IMG/VR virus record: IMGVR_UViG_3300024294_000076
Coordinates: 1-21,717 of that record
Direction: 5' to 3' (one strand)
DNA: 21,717 bases
Source: a virus
Under the pieces are notes generated by a model. The model had not been told where the DNA came from. It searched no databases and saw only the letters and a list, made by a program, of their open reading frames with translations. Shown here piece by piece: positions 4,968-12,167 of this stretch (the stretch's first letter is position 1; each line of letters starts with the position of its first letter). Both the position numbers and the translations under genes were made by a program.

Positions 4968-5390
4968 TTAGTTTTCGAATTGCAACTGTCTTAGTTGTTG
5001 TAATTCTCTTTCTAACTTCATTACTTCTAGTCGTTTTTTCTGTAGTTCTAACTCATATAAATCATTACAATTAATTCTAGCTTTAGGCCTTGCACCTAGT
5101 GGAATAGTAATTCTTGCATACACACCAACATCACCAGGTCTACTCGAATCATTAAATGAGTTATTCATAGTATCATATTGACCTTTTTGTATGATACCAG
5201 TTACTCCAACCTCCATTGAAGTAGCCGATCCAATAGCATTAGCACAATCTAATTCACCGGCTCTAAACCTATCTTGTTGATAGCTTTGCGGTAACCCAGG
5301 TATAGCTAAGTTTAAAGAACTTGAATCGGCAAAGGCAATACTCACTGCAAATATTTGACACGTACTCAATAATATTAATCTTCTAAACAT
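4968..5390 (-). CDS. Exported protein with C-terminal coiled coil
   Basis: 140 residues. Residues 1-21 are a clear signal peptide (MFRR, hydrophobic core, SIAFA cleavage). The mature part has two Cys (C49 in ELDCANAI and C108 in RINCNDLYE) that could form a disulfide, beta-rich motifs (VGVTGII, DVGVYARITIPLG) and a coiled coil at about 110-140. The pattern recurs in marine T4-like phages, function unknown. It would act in the periplasm or envelope. The spacing to neighbours is short, consistent with one transcript. The ATG has only a weak GTGAG site. Confidence 0.7.
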   Translation of the reverse strand: MFRRLILLSTCQIFAVSIAFADSSSLNLAIPGLPQSYQQDRFRAGELDCANAIGSATSMEVGVTGIIQKGQYDTMNNSFNDSSRPGDVGVYARITIPLGARPKARINCNDLYELELQKKRLEVMKLERELQQLRQLQFEN

Positions 5391-5402
5391 TACGATCTCA
5401 CT

Positions 5403-5789
5403 CTACTTATCTAATTTTGAACATATCCTAGAAGCTATGACAGACAATTCTTTTTCATCATTATCATCTTTAATCAATTTTGACCTAGTACACACATAGA
5501 CTGCTTTATCTTTATCTTTGCTTCTAATGTATACGTCAAATGATTTTCTCTCTAAATAGTTCACTGTTAAAATTCTAGCTGAGGCAGCAAATGGTATTTT
5601 ATTCCATTCTTTATCAAACACCTCAATCTCATAATATGTAACATCTTCTCTTCTATTGAAAAGCATCATTGTTACAACACTTACTGCGTCTATATGTGAC
5701 GTTCTTAATTTAGGGTATGTTGGCGTTAACTCATGAGCCGAAGCTGTCGAACCTAACGCCAACATTAACATAATGAAAAATACTCTCAT
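5403..5789 (-). CDS. Exported protein resembling a PapD-type chaperone N-domain
   Basis: 128 residues with a signal peptide (residues 1-18, cleavage after TASA). The mature part is predicted as beta strands. VVTMMLFNRREDVTYYEIEV and LTVNYLERKSFDVYIRSK mimic the N-terminal Ig-like domain of pilus chaperones, where a strand is followed by a buried basic site and a LEPG-like turn. There is no second domain, so it is about half the usual chaperone length. Two Cys (about C100 and C123) are possible disulfide partners. The start overlaps the stop of the pilin-like gene (TAATG), as expected for coupled partners. The chaperone reading is a weak-similarity inference. Confidence 0.55.
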   Translation of the reverse strand: MRVFFIMLMLALGSTASAHELTPTYPKLRTSHIDAVSVVTMMLFNRREDVTYYEIEVFDKEWNKIPFAASARILTVNYLERKSFDVYIRSKDKDKAVYVCTRSKLIKDDNDEKELSVIASRICSKLDK

Positions 5790-6298
5790 TAGTTAGCGAT
5801 ACATTCTGCAACTACAACTGTAGTATAAGTACCAGCCGGTAATGATTTAGTATTTCCGTAAGCTGCTGTTGAATCTACGGTAAACCAAGTTGTTCCCGCC
5901 GCAGTCAGATTGAATTCTGTTACATTATTATATGTAACTTTGTTTGATTCATAATCAGACATAGCTGTATCACCAACTTCTTTTACAGTAGTAGCACCTG
6001 TCCAAGTTACAGAATCGTTTAGACTTGGGCTAGACGAAAATGAATCTGGATGAGATATTTTCGCTGTATAGTAAGCTGCTTGTGCAACATCATAACGAAT
6101 GATTGGTTTTACCCCACCAGCACTTGGTTCAGTACTTAGTTGGTGTGGTGTTGGTGAACCGTACACACCTGCTCTATCTGTAAAAATAGAACATTTAGAT
6201 TGTACAGTACCCGTGATAGGCACTTCTTGTGATGCTGCTAGTGCGGATCCTGTGGTAGCTGCTGCAGCAATTAGTATAATAGCTTTTATGTTCGCCAT
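5789..6298 (-). CDS. Exported pilin-like / spore-coat-U-like beta protein
   Basis: 169 residues. Residues 1-21 form a signal peptide ending SALA. The mature protein begins with VPITGTVQSKC, has Cys36 near the start and Cys166 near the end, and closes with PAGTYTTVVVAEC. That order (G-T-V..C at the N-terminus and a L-P-A-G-x-Y strand at the end) resembles fimbrial subunits and SCPU-domain proteins secreted by chaperone-usher systems. No usher gene is in this window. The gene is directly upstream of the PapD-like gene. A GGAG site precedes the ATG. It may be an exported surface protein or a virion decoration with an Ig-like fold. Confidence 0.6.
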   Translation of the reverse strand: MANIKAIILIAAAATTGSALAASQEVPITGTVQSKCSIFTDRAGVYGSPTPHQLSTEPSAGGVKPIIRYDVAQAAYYTAKISHPDSFSSSPSLNDSVTWTGATTVKEVGDTAMSDYESNKVTYNNVTEFNLTAAGTTWFTVDSTAAYGNTKSLPAGTYTTVVVAECIAN

Positions 6299-6316
6299 TT
6301 TAGTTTCTCCACTAAT

Positions 6317-7213
6317 TTAGTTTCGGTATTGTGAGCGTACCATCTCTCTATGAACTTCGTCACGTCCTAGGTTACTTAACGCTCTTGCATTATCAGGTAA
6401 GTCACTATCTTGTAAGGTAATCGTTTCTTCATAAACTCCGCCAGGAATTATTGCATTAGTATATACTTCAAATTGAGGTATAGTTGAAAGCTGGCTAATA
6501 ATATCACTTTGCCTAGCACCATCTATAAACCCCTCAATATCTACATTCTTGTTTAGCATTTCGATTGGATCTAGCTCTTTTGCTTTATCCTCTTCGCTTT
6601 TAGCTTGTTCTTTTTCTTCTTCAGTCTCTTCGTCAACCTCAGTCTCTCTATTAAGATTTAGTTGAACCCATTCATCATAATATGGATCATTAACATCTGG
6701 TTCACGATCCAGTAAACCTCTTTCTTTTAGCCAGTCATATAGAGCAGATTCATAACCAGGACATTCCGGGTTTGCTATCACTATATAACACGGGTCAAAC
6801 CTATATGTATAATATACACTTGGGTCTTGAACAGTACCAAAGCCTGTTGTTGCTATAGACCCTTCACCAAAAAGTTCTGCCGGTAGATTACTAAGAGGTA
6901 CTGACTTATTTATTGTAGCGCCAGGTAATTGACTCCAATCATCTGTCTCTCTAAACATATATTCATTAGCAGTACCCAATTTTCTATTTTGTATTGTTAC
7001 TGTAAAGTCATCATTCGCATTTTTTTGAACTGTATATCTATATAAAACACTACCGATTGTTATTCCAGCTTCAGGTGGTAAAACGTCAGCCATGTTCCAA
7101 ACTGGACCATTCGATGCTGCATTATTTGTTGTTCCGCCTACCGTATCACAATAAGAGTAAGAGGAAAAGCCCACCGATAATACTGCCGCCAATAAAGGTA
7201 CTCTTATTTTCAT
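6317..7213 (-). CDS. Large exported protein of unknown function
   Basis: 298 residues with a signal peptide (about 1-22, MKIRVPLLAAVLSVGF). The central part has a Cys pair (FDPCYIVIANPECPGYE), reminiscent of a conserved marine-phage secreted protein. A very acidic stretch (about 195-220, ETEVDEETEEEKEQ) is followed by a C-terminal domain rich in polar residues. I do not recognise the fold. Its first 68 bases overlap the end of the upstream gene in another frame, and the start has only a weak site, so translation is probably coupled. An envelope or periplasmic role follows from the signal peptide only. Confidence 0.7.
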   Translation of the reverse strand: MKIRVPLLAAVLSVGFSSYSYCDTVGGTTNNAASNGPVWNMADVLPPEAGITIGSVLYRYTVQKNANDDFTVTIQNRKLGTANEYMFRETDDWSQLPGATINKSVPLSNLPAELFGEGSIATTGFGTVQDPSVYYTYRFDPCYIVIANPECPGYESALYDWLKERGLLDREPDVNDPYYDEWVQLNLNRETEVDEETEEEKEQAKSEEDKAKELDPIEMLNKNVDIEGFIDGARQSDIISQLSTIPQFEVYTNAIIPGGVYEETITLQDSDLPDNARALSNLGRDEVHREMVRSQYRN

Positions 7214-7712
7214 CGCTTATACGCCTGTTTCTTGCTTCTGGTTGTTGTTCAGGATTTTCTTCCCATGCTAGTTTAGCTGCTTGACCAATCATGCCATCAT
7301 ATGGGCATGGTGTGCCTGCTTGCATCATTGCTCTAAAGACCCTAGGATCCTGGCACATGACTGACACGGCTGCCACTTTCATTCCCATATCATATAAAGT
7401 TTTTGCGTTTTTTAATTTTTCACAGTTCATATCCCTTACAGCCTTACCCGCCGAGATCCCTAGAATTTGGGTCTGTACCGCCCCTGATACTCCTACAGTA
7501 CATAAATCAGAATTAGCTGAGTTTATATTTGGGGAAATAGCAGATGGTGGTGGGGATTTTACTGTGGTTTCTGACTTAGCATCACTTGTTACTGAACTTG
7601 TAGTAGTTGATTCTGTTACAATTGCATTACTATTGAGTGTTGCAGTATCTTCTGCTATCGAAGCAGTTGCAAATACAAGGCCAAAAATGACCAAAGTGAT
7701 TCTTTTAAACAT
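7146..7712 (-). CDS. Exported protein with C-terminal membrane anchor
   Basis: 188 residues, first gene of the minus-strand operon. A signal peptide (1-20, cleavage SIA) is followed by a Ser/Thr-rich linker with SPPPSAISP. A conserved-looking core holds TVGVSGAVQTQILGISAGKAV, four Cys and the block GTPCPYDGMIGQ; then comes a C-terminal hydrophobic segment (about 173-188, IGGSIIGGLFLLLLL). The core resembles a protein found in T4-like cyanophages, with no function known to me. The topology is periplasmic, anchored at the C-terminus. A CATAAATA late motif lies 37 bases upstream of its start. Confidence 0.75.
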   Translation of the reverse strand: MFKRITLVIFGLVFATASIAEDTATLNSNAIVTESTTTSSVTSDAKSETTVKSPPPSAISPNINSANSDLCTVGVSGAVQTQILGISAGKAVRDMNCEKLKNAKTLYDMGMKVAAVSVMCQDPRVFRAMMQAGTPCPYDGMIGQAAKLAWEENPEQQPEARNRRISDENKSTFIGGSIIGGLFLLLLL

Positions 7713-7748
7713 ATCTTATCCACCTATATTAGTATAATTTCACTCTTA

Positions 7749-7756
7749 TATTTATG
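7749..7756 (-). promoter_or_regulatory. Late-type promoter motif for the minus-strand operon
   Basis: On the minus strand this reads CATAAATA, one base off the T4 late core, 37 bases before the start at 7712. It is the only promoter-like signal seen for the whole 7712-2178 gene run. Confidence 0.5.
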
Positions 7757-7777
7757 AAAATAAAGACCTTATTCCTC

Positions 7778-7791
7778 TTGATTCGAATCAA
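7778..7791. promoter_or_regulatory. Perfect 14-bp palindrome overlapping a -35 box
   Basis: TTGATTCGAATCAA is a perfect palindrome and contains two GANTC sites (GATTC and GAATC). Its left half is the -35-like TTGATT of the plus-strand promoter. It looks like an operator for a dimeric regulator in the divergent region. Confidence 0.5.
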
Positions 7792-7806
7792 AAAGTATGA
7801 TATATA
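7778..7806 (+). promoter_or_regulatory. Putative promoter for the plus-strand small genes
   Basis: TTGATT at 7778-7783, a 17-base spacer and TATATA at 7801-7806, 40 bases before the ATG at 7846. The -35 lies in the palindrome. Confidence 0.55.
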
Positions 7807-7845
7807 TAAATGTACATATTCCTGTAATTGAGAACGAAGCAACGC

Positions 7846-8025
7846 ATGTTAAAACCAACTCATTCTTGTTGTACGAACTCAAAGCTTGAAAGAAGAAAGA
7901 CTGTGCTAACTATAGACGATCTTAGGTTTGATGTAGTTATAGTTTATTGTAAGAGTTGTGGTGTTGTAAGACCAAGTGGCTCTACAATTTTCGATGGTAG
8001 TAAAACAAATGAGGTGGAAGTTTGA
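7846..8025 (+). CDS. Small Cys-rich, zinc-ribbon-like protein
   Basis: 59 residues from the ATG at 7846; a TTG 18 bases earlier has no ribosome binding site. Two Cys pairs, CC at residues 8-9 (HSCCTN) and CKSC at about 36-39, with two strands between them (LTIDDLRFDVVIVY), suggest a small zinc-binding fold. I do not recognise the family. It is the first plus-strand gene after the divergent promoter region, so early expression is likely. It overlaps the next gene by 4 bases. Confidence 0.6.
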   Translation: MLKPTHSCCTNSKLERRKTVLTIDDLRFDVVIVYCKSCGVVRPSGSTIFDGSKTNEVEV

Positions 8026-8255
8026 TACACACAATAGAAGATATGATGCGTAGAATTGATGTAATGAAAGACAAAGCTATAGAGTTGCATCGTATTAGGA
8101 ATCAATATAGCGAACTAAGTGGTAAAACTTACGATAAAGTTATTGCGAAGGCCTTGTTAGAAGATATACAAGGAATGGCAGCCGGTATTGCGAATGATAC
8201 ACAAGGTGATGAGATTAGAACTGAAATGGAATATAAAGGAAGAAATTATGAATAA
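8022..8255 (+). CDS. Small helical protein, TTG start
   Basis: 77 residues, unrecognised. TTG at 8022 overlaps the previous TGA and has GAGGTGG a few bases upstream; an ATG at 8043 is an alternative without a clear site. The sequence is mostly alpha-helical, with basic residues in the first third (MMRRIDVMKDKAIELHRIRN) and an acidic end. It belongs to a run of overlapping small genes. Confidence 0.6.
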   Translation: MIHTIEDMMRRIDVMKDKAIELHRIRNQYSELSGKTYDKVIAKALLEDIQGMAAGIANDTQGDEIRTEMEYKGRNYE

Positions 8256-8445
8256 AGTAAAAGTTACAGCCAATCTAAAGTTAAAAACTTATAATGTTAG
8301 AGTACCTGGAATGAAAACTGTTGATGTTGTAGATGCACGTAACTTTGGTGTGTCTTCATCTGGTGCTTTAGTTTTTAAAGGTAATGATGATGCGGCACTC
8401 AAAGCATACAACTCAGATGAGTGGTTTGAAGTATGGCAAGTGTAA
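8248..8445 (+). CDS. Small hypothetical protein
   Basis: 65 residues from the ATG at 8248, which has AAAGGAAG just upstream; longer forms in frame lack a site. The start overlaps the stop of the preceding gene. The N-terminal half looks like beta strands (KVKVTANLKLKTYNVRV), the C-terminus ends in DEWFEVWQV. Function unknown. Confidence 0.6.
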   Translation: MNKVKVTANLKLKTYNVRVPGMKTVDVVDARNFGVSSSGALVFKGNDDAALKAYNSDEWFEVWQV

Positions 8446-8454
8446 AAATAACAC

Positions 8455-8483
8455 TTGACATTCATTATAATGTATGATAATAT
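8455..8483 (+). promoter_or_regulatory. Sigma70-type promoter
   Basis: CTTGACA (TTGACA 8455-8460), a 17-base spacer and TAATAT at 8478-8483. It opens the unit starting at 8514. It has no GANTC. Confidence 0.78.
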
Positions 8484-8513
8484 ACACACTATTACAATTA
8501 ACTTGGAGTAAAA

Positions 8514-8882
8514 ATGATTAATAAAGATGAACAATATGTAGCAGTTACAGCAGTGGCTACTTTTAAACACCGTTATGTTATTCCAATGAGTGAACTTCAA
8601 GCAAGCAATCCCGATGTACCAGCTGAAGCATCTTGGGCACTTGACGCAGTTACAATGAATGAAGTTGAAGAGTTTAGTCAAAAGTTTTTGGGTGAACATA
8701 TCGTTGATGCTCAAGTCATGGACCAAGAGCAAATCTTGCAACTCTTTGATGGCGATAACGACTATTTAAAATCTTGGTCTACAGATCAAAAGTTACAACA
8801 TATTCATCGTTGTTGGGTTAATGTTGAAGAAGGTACCACATCTAGTCGGGCTAATGAGAAATTAAATGTCTCAGAAACGTGA
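8514..8882 (+). CDS. Conserved-type phage protein of unknown function
   Basis: 122 residues. TTGGAG lies 7 bases before the ATG. The beginning (QYVAVTAVATFKHRYVIPM) reads as two beta strands, similar to small phage proteins that start with an antiparallel pair; the rest is helical and acidic with several Trp. I cannot assign a function. It is the first gene of a unit running through 10943, and overlaps the next gene by 17 bases. Confidence 0.6.
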   Translation: MINKDEQYVAVTAVATFKHRYVIPMSELQASNPDVPAEASWALDAVTMNEVEEFSQKFLGEHIVDAQVMDQEQILQLFDGDNDYLKSWSTDQKLQHIHRCWVNVEEGTTSSRANEKLNVSET

Positions 8883-9051
8883 GTCTTACCATGACTTTAT
8901 GGGTCGTAAAATGCGTGAAGAAGACGCTAAGATTATGACTGACGAACAAATGATTGAGCGTTTAAGATCACATGCCCATTGGACAGTTCAAAAGCCGTGG
9001 GCAGATATTGCGAATAGATTAGAAGAACTTAGTAACAAGGAGAAAACGTGA
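8866..9051 (+). CDS. Small charged hypothetical protein
   Basis: 61 residues. The start lies inside the end of the preceding gene. It is rich in Lys, Arg and Glu and probably all helical (FMGRKMREEDAKIMTDEQM). A HAHWTVQKPWADIANRLEEL stretch near the C-terminus is the most distinctive part. No family recognised. Confidence 0.55.
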   Translation: MSQKRESYHDFMGRKMREEDAKIMTDEQMIERLRSHAHWTVQKPWADIANRLEELSNKEKT

Positions 9052-9309
9052 ATGGGTAATAGATCCACTGGTAAGAATTATACGTCAAAGGGTGAGCGTC
9101 GAAGTTCGATTAGCACACCTAACAAAGACTCGGGCCAACGTGTTTTGAATCAAATGAGGGCTTTAGAACAAGGTAAAGATGTAGTTTTTACTATTGAGAA
9201 CCCAAATAAAAATGAAACCAATCGCAAGTTCATTAAGCAACGTGTGTCTGGTAGAGAATGGGTTAAGAGGCATCAAAGCTTTAGATTAGCGGGTGGCCCA
9301 AGTGATTAA
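9052..9309 (+). CDS. Small basic hypothetical protein
   Basis: 85 residues. The ATG follows the previous stop immediately and has AAGGAG upstream. The N-terminus is basic and disordered-looking (GNRSTGKNYTSKGERRSS), followed by a helical part (RVLNQMRALEQGKDVVFTIE) and a C-terminal basic segment with KQRVSGREWVKR. A nucleic-acid-binding role is possible; similar proteins occur in T4-like marine phages without assigned function. Confidence 0.6.
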   Translation: MGNRSTGKNYTSKGERRSSISTPNKDSGQRVLNQMRALEQGKDVVFTIENPNKNETNRKFIKQRVSGREWVKRHQSFRLAGGPSD

Positions 9310-9550
9310 AATATATGGTACTCAAAATTGTTCATATTGCAAACAAGCAAAAGATGTAGCTGAAAGCTACGACTTGCCATATGAGTACATAGATTTACAC
9401 GAAGGTGATAATATGAATATTTTTCAGAAAAAGTTTCCAGGTGTTCGAACAGTACCACAAATTGTTTGGTACGAGAAGCATGTTGGCGGCTTTACTGAAT
9501 TTTTGCAAGAAATAGAGGACACTAGAACTTATGGAGATGGAAGTGTATAA
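9302..9550 (+). CDS. Glutaredoxin
   Basis: 82 residues from GTG at 9302 (an in-frame GTG at 9293 is an alternative). The redox motif CSYC is at residues 10-13 after the first strand (IKIYGTQN), the cis-proline motif TVPQIV near residue 53, and a Gly-Gly near 62 follow the glutaredoxin fold in order. Length matches phage glutaredoxins such as T4 NrdC. Glutaredoxin supplies electrons to ribonucleotide reductase for dNTP synthesis. It overlaps the neighbouring gene on each side by a few bases, within the unit started at 8455. Confidence 0.88.
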   Translation: MIKIYGTQNCSYCKQAKDVAESYDLPYEYIDLHEGDNMNIFQKKFPGVRTVPQIVWYEKHVGGFTEFLQEIEDTRTYGDGSV

Positions 9551-9821
9551 TAAAAATCAAATCAAAGAAATTCTTTTAAATGAAGTAGTTAGCTTATCTT
9601 TTGAGAAGAAAGATGGCTCAATTCGTGAAATGACTGCTACACTAATCGCAGATCAATTACCAGTTGTTGATGCAGCTGCGTCAAAAGAGAAACCACTAAA
9701 TAACAAAAAGAGCGACTCATCTATTGCTGTATGGGACGTTGATAAAAAGGCTTGGCGTTCATTCCGTTGGGATAGCTTAAAGACATTTAAGAACGTTGCC
9801 GCAAAGGTGGAGACAGGGTAA
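9543..9821 (+). CDS. DUF2693 / WYL_2-type protein (SH3-like fold)
   Basis: 92 residues from GTG at 9543 (GGAG 6 bases upstream); an in-frame ATG at 9531 is an alternative. The start (NKNQIKEILLNEVVSLSFEKKDGSIREM) followed by a polar linker and the end AVWDVDKKAWRSFRWDSLKTF match the layout of the small phage family called DUF2693 or WYL_2: a beta strand pair after an N-terminal helix and a terminal W-R-S-F-R. Its biochemical role is unknown; a regulatory or nucleic-acid-binding role is usually guessed. Confidence 0.72.
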   Translation: MYNKNQIKEILLNEVVSLSFEKKDGSIREMTATLIADQLPVVDAAASKEKPLNNKKSDSSIAVWDVDKKAWRSFRWDSLKTFKNVAAKVETG

Positions 9822-10069
9822 TGAATAAATTAGAAGCTTATACAATGCTTCAAAACAATAACGAAAACACCATTCACTGTGAAGTGGGTGGTGACCTTCG
9901 TGTTTACAATCGTGTATCAGTAGATGTTACTGATCCAACTGTTGAATACGATTCTTTAACTACGCCGTTTCTTTATGTTATAAAAGATAATGCAATTGAC
10001 AACGTGCAAAGAATTACTTGGAAAACTATTAAAAGTGTAAATGGAGTACGTTACATACATGCTAAATGA
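9821..10069 (+). CDS. Small hypothetical protein
   Basis: 82 residues. The ATG overlaps the preceding TAA (TAATG) and has GGAG upstream. Predicted mostly beta (NTIHCEVGGDLRVYNRVSVDV, FLYVIKDN, ITWKTIKSV). Its ending, a strand with W-x-T-I-K, resembles the end of the neighbouring WYL_2-type protein, so they may share a fold, but that is weak. No function assigned. Confidence 0.58.
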   Translation: MNKLEAYTMLQNNNENTIHCEVGGDLRVYNRVSVDVTDPTVEYDSLTTPFLYVIKDNAIDNVQRITWKTIKSVNGVRYIHAK

Positions 10070-10943
10070 TGAAAAGATTATTGATGGAATTAATCCAGAT
10101 ATTTTAAAAGATGTTCAAGTACTAAGAAACTTTAAAGAAGATTTAGATCCTAAGAAGAAAAAAGTCTTTGTTGTAGATACTTTGCCAAACGATCCTGAGG
10201 TCTTACCACTCAAAGAAAAGTGGAAAGTCTTTGATAAAATTGTGTTCAAAAGTTTTTTACAAAAGACATTGTTTAATACTTACTTCGAAATTCCATACTC
10301 AGCTGGTACTGTGATTAGAGATAGCGTTACACCTATTAAAGCACATAAGAAAAATAAAGATACAGTAAATATTGTATATCATGCTGAGCCATATGTTGGT
10401 TTAGATTTAGTTTATATTGCATTTAGAACACTTGCCGCAGATTACGAGAACTTAAGACTAGATATCTACACTGCAAATGGTGAATATGTTTGGGATGAAA
10501 ATGATGAGACGTTTTCAGAGTTATTCAGACTTATAAATGAACATCCGCAAATAACTAATTATGGTCGCAAGTCTCCCAAAGAAATCAGAGATGGTTTAGA
10601 GAATGCAAATATTTTTGTTGCACCAGGCACTATAATGCAAGCAACAAACGAAAGACTACTAGAGGCAATGAGTGCAGGTTTGATCTGTGTACATTCTTCT
10701 CATGGCGCTTTACCTGAACTTGGTATGAATTTAACGTACATGTATGAATATACAGAAGACAAACAGCAACATTTAAACATGTTACACCATCATCTTAAGA
10801 GTGCTATCGAAAGTGTATTGCATCCCAACAAAGATTTGCAAAATAATCTAGAACTGCAAAAAAACATCATTGATACCCTACATGATATCAATTATAAAAG
10901 CAAAGAATGGGAAAAAATGTTTAAAGGCCTCTTGACAACGTAA
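10041..10943 (+). CDS. Glycosyltransferase (GT-B type)
   Basis: 300 residues. The C-terminal half carries the typical GT-B donor-site pattern: KSPKEIRDGLENANIFVAPG (around 180-200), then NERLLEAMSAGLICVHSSHGALPEL (about 207-231), where the E-x-x-x-A-M-S-A-G glutamate and Gly/Ala stretch mark the nucleotide-sugar site of GT4-like enzymes. NIVYHAEPYVGLDLVYIAF near 113-131 is the hinge region. Similar genes are frequent in marine T4-like phages, where they may modify DNA bases, virion proteins or host surface glycans; the acceptor cannot be told. The ATG at 10041 lacks a clear site; ATG 10059 is an alternative. The start overlaps the previous gene. Confidence 0.78.
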   Translation: MEYVTYMLNDEKIIDGINPDILKDVQVLRNFKEDLDPKKKKVFVVDTLPNDPEVLPLKEKWKVFDKIVFKSFLQKTLFNTYFEIPYSAGTVIRDSVTPIKAHKKNKDTVNIVYHAEPYVGLDLVYIAFRTLAADYENLRLDIYTANGEYVWDENDETFSELFRLINEHPQITNYGRKSPKEIRDGLENANIFVAPGTIMQATNERLLEAMSAGLICVHSSHGALPELGMNLTYMYEYTEDKQQHLNMLHHHLKSAIESVLHPNKDLQNNLELQKNIIDTLHDINYKSKEWEKMFKGLLTT

Positions 10944-10960
10944 AATAGTAATGCTAATAT
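10932..10960 (+). promoter_or_regulatory. Sigma70-type promoter
   Basis: CTTGACA (TTGACA 10932-10937), a 17-base spacer and TAATAT at 10955-10960. It starts within the end of the glycosyltransferase gene and drives 11001. GATTC occurs just downstream (10972-10976). Confidence 0.78.
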
Positions 10961-11000
10961 AGTTATGAAATGATTCGTTAATTATGAAGAGGTGGTCCTA

Positions 11001-12167
11001 ATGGCACGTACATCTACTAAGCGTAAGACTAAAAAAATGGTTTCTTCTCGTAGAGGTAGCAACGCTACTCGTATTACAGAAGAAAAGCATATCGGTTACG
11101 AGACTACCGATTGGTCTAATCAGACAGAAGAAAAAGTTCTAGAGACACTTCGTCACTATGGCTATTTCTATGACCATAAGAAAGATGGGCATAAGTGGGC
11201 TAGTGAGTTTGTCAAAAAGAACTACACTAAGCAAGAGTATGCTAACTTTCGTGCTGCAGAAGCTTGGCGTTGCCCAATGACTGTCTGTGGTTTGTGTCGG
11301 ATGCTACTCAATGGTGCTACCTTTGATGAAAGGCGTATGTCTTGGATTAAAGAGCATATTCAAAAAACAATTGCTATTGGTTCAGGTCGAAAGACAGAAG
11401 AAACTGAAGATAGTAATGTAGTGTCTATTCGCAAGAGAACACCTGCGGATATAGTCAAAGAAAAGACTGCAGAGTTTATTGCGGGTATTGAAGAAGCAAT
11501 TGACAGCATAGAAGAGTTGTCAATCTTCAACTTGCTTCAAACGAATGATGCGCCTTACATCACAGCAAAGGCTGTAGCAGACTTCTATACTCCTCTACAA
11601 AAAGAGTTAGAAGAACTTATTAGTCGTAAACCTAAGAAACCAACTGACGATTACGAACAGTTGGTCGAGGGTTATGCTCATATGAGTAAGAAAGAGCAAA
11701 AGACCTTTTTCAAATACATTAGTGAAGTTGTCACTGATGCCGAGAAGTATATGGCTTCGAAGAAAGCTACTCGTAAAATTCGTACTAAAAAGCCTGTTAC
11801 GATTTCGCAACAAGTGCGTAAAGTCAAGTACATGGCTCACAGCTCAGAGTATCAAGTCACAAGTATGACACCCGATAATATTATTGGGGCATCGATGGTC
11901 TGGCTATTCAATGTCAAAACTCGAAACCTAACACGTATCGAATCAACTGCTACAGTTGGTTTGGGAGTCAAAGGGACTACTATCATCAATATAGATGAAG
12001 GTAAGTGTGAGAAGAAGAAGCTCCGTAAGCCAGAAGAGTTTATAGCTACGACTGCTAAAACGACCAAGGCTAAGATGAATAAGGAGTACAACTCTATGAA
12101 GACCAAGGGTCGTAATTCGAATGGCAGAATAAATGCAGACACCATTATACTAAAGGTGTTTAAATGA
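11001..12167 (+). CDS. Conserved marine T4-like phage protein, unknown function
   Basis: 388 residues from the ATG at 11001; GAGGTGG precedes it, and an in-frame GTG at 10992 overlaps that site. The N-terminus is basic (MARTSTKRKTKKMVSSRRG) with N-A-T-R-I-T following. A Cys-rich centre MTVCGLCRMLLNGATFDER sits near residues 93-111, with charged helices and a beta-rich C-terminal half (YQVTSMTPDNIIGASMVWLF, then TTIINIDEGK). I recall this layout from T4-like cyanophages, always as hypothetical. The basic N-terminus suggests nucleic-acid contact (inference). The start of the next gene overlaps by 4 bases. Confidence 0.72.
   Translation: MARTSTKRKTKKMVSSRRGSNATRITEEKHIGYETTDWSNQTEEKVLETLRHYGYFYDHKKDGHKWASEFVKKNYTKQEYANFRAAEAWRCPMTVCGLCRMLLNGATFDERRMSWIKEHIQKTIAIGSGRKTEETEDSNVVSIRKRTPADIVKEKTAEFIAGIEEAIDSIEELSIFNLLQTNDAPYITAKAVADFYTPLQKELEELISRKPKKPTDDYEQLVEGYAHMSKKEQKTFFKYISEVVTDAEKYMASKKATRKIRTKKPVTISQQVRKVKYMAHSSEYQVTSMTPDNIIGASMVWLFNVKTRNLTRIESTATVGLGVKGTTIINIDEGKCEKKKLRKPEEFIATTAKTTKAKMNKEYNSMKTKGRNSNGRINADTIILKVFK

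Noticed and set aside
7291-7737. Plus-strand open frame of 148 codons
   Set aside because: It is the reverse of the signal-peptide gene at 7146-7712 and has no promoter or RBS; the minus-strand protein has conserved-looking Cys and Pro motifs.
8289-8741. Minus-strand open frame of 150 codons
   Set aside because: It runs against two plus-strand genes with good RBS and across a strong promoter, and reads as Cys/His/Phe-rich noise.
10532-10540. TATAAATG inside the glycosyltransferase gene as a late promoter
   Set aside because: It lies in the middle of a coding region with no gene start nearby and differs at the last base.
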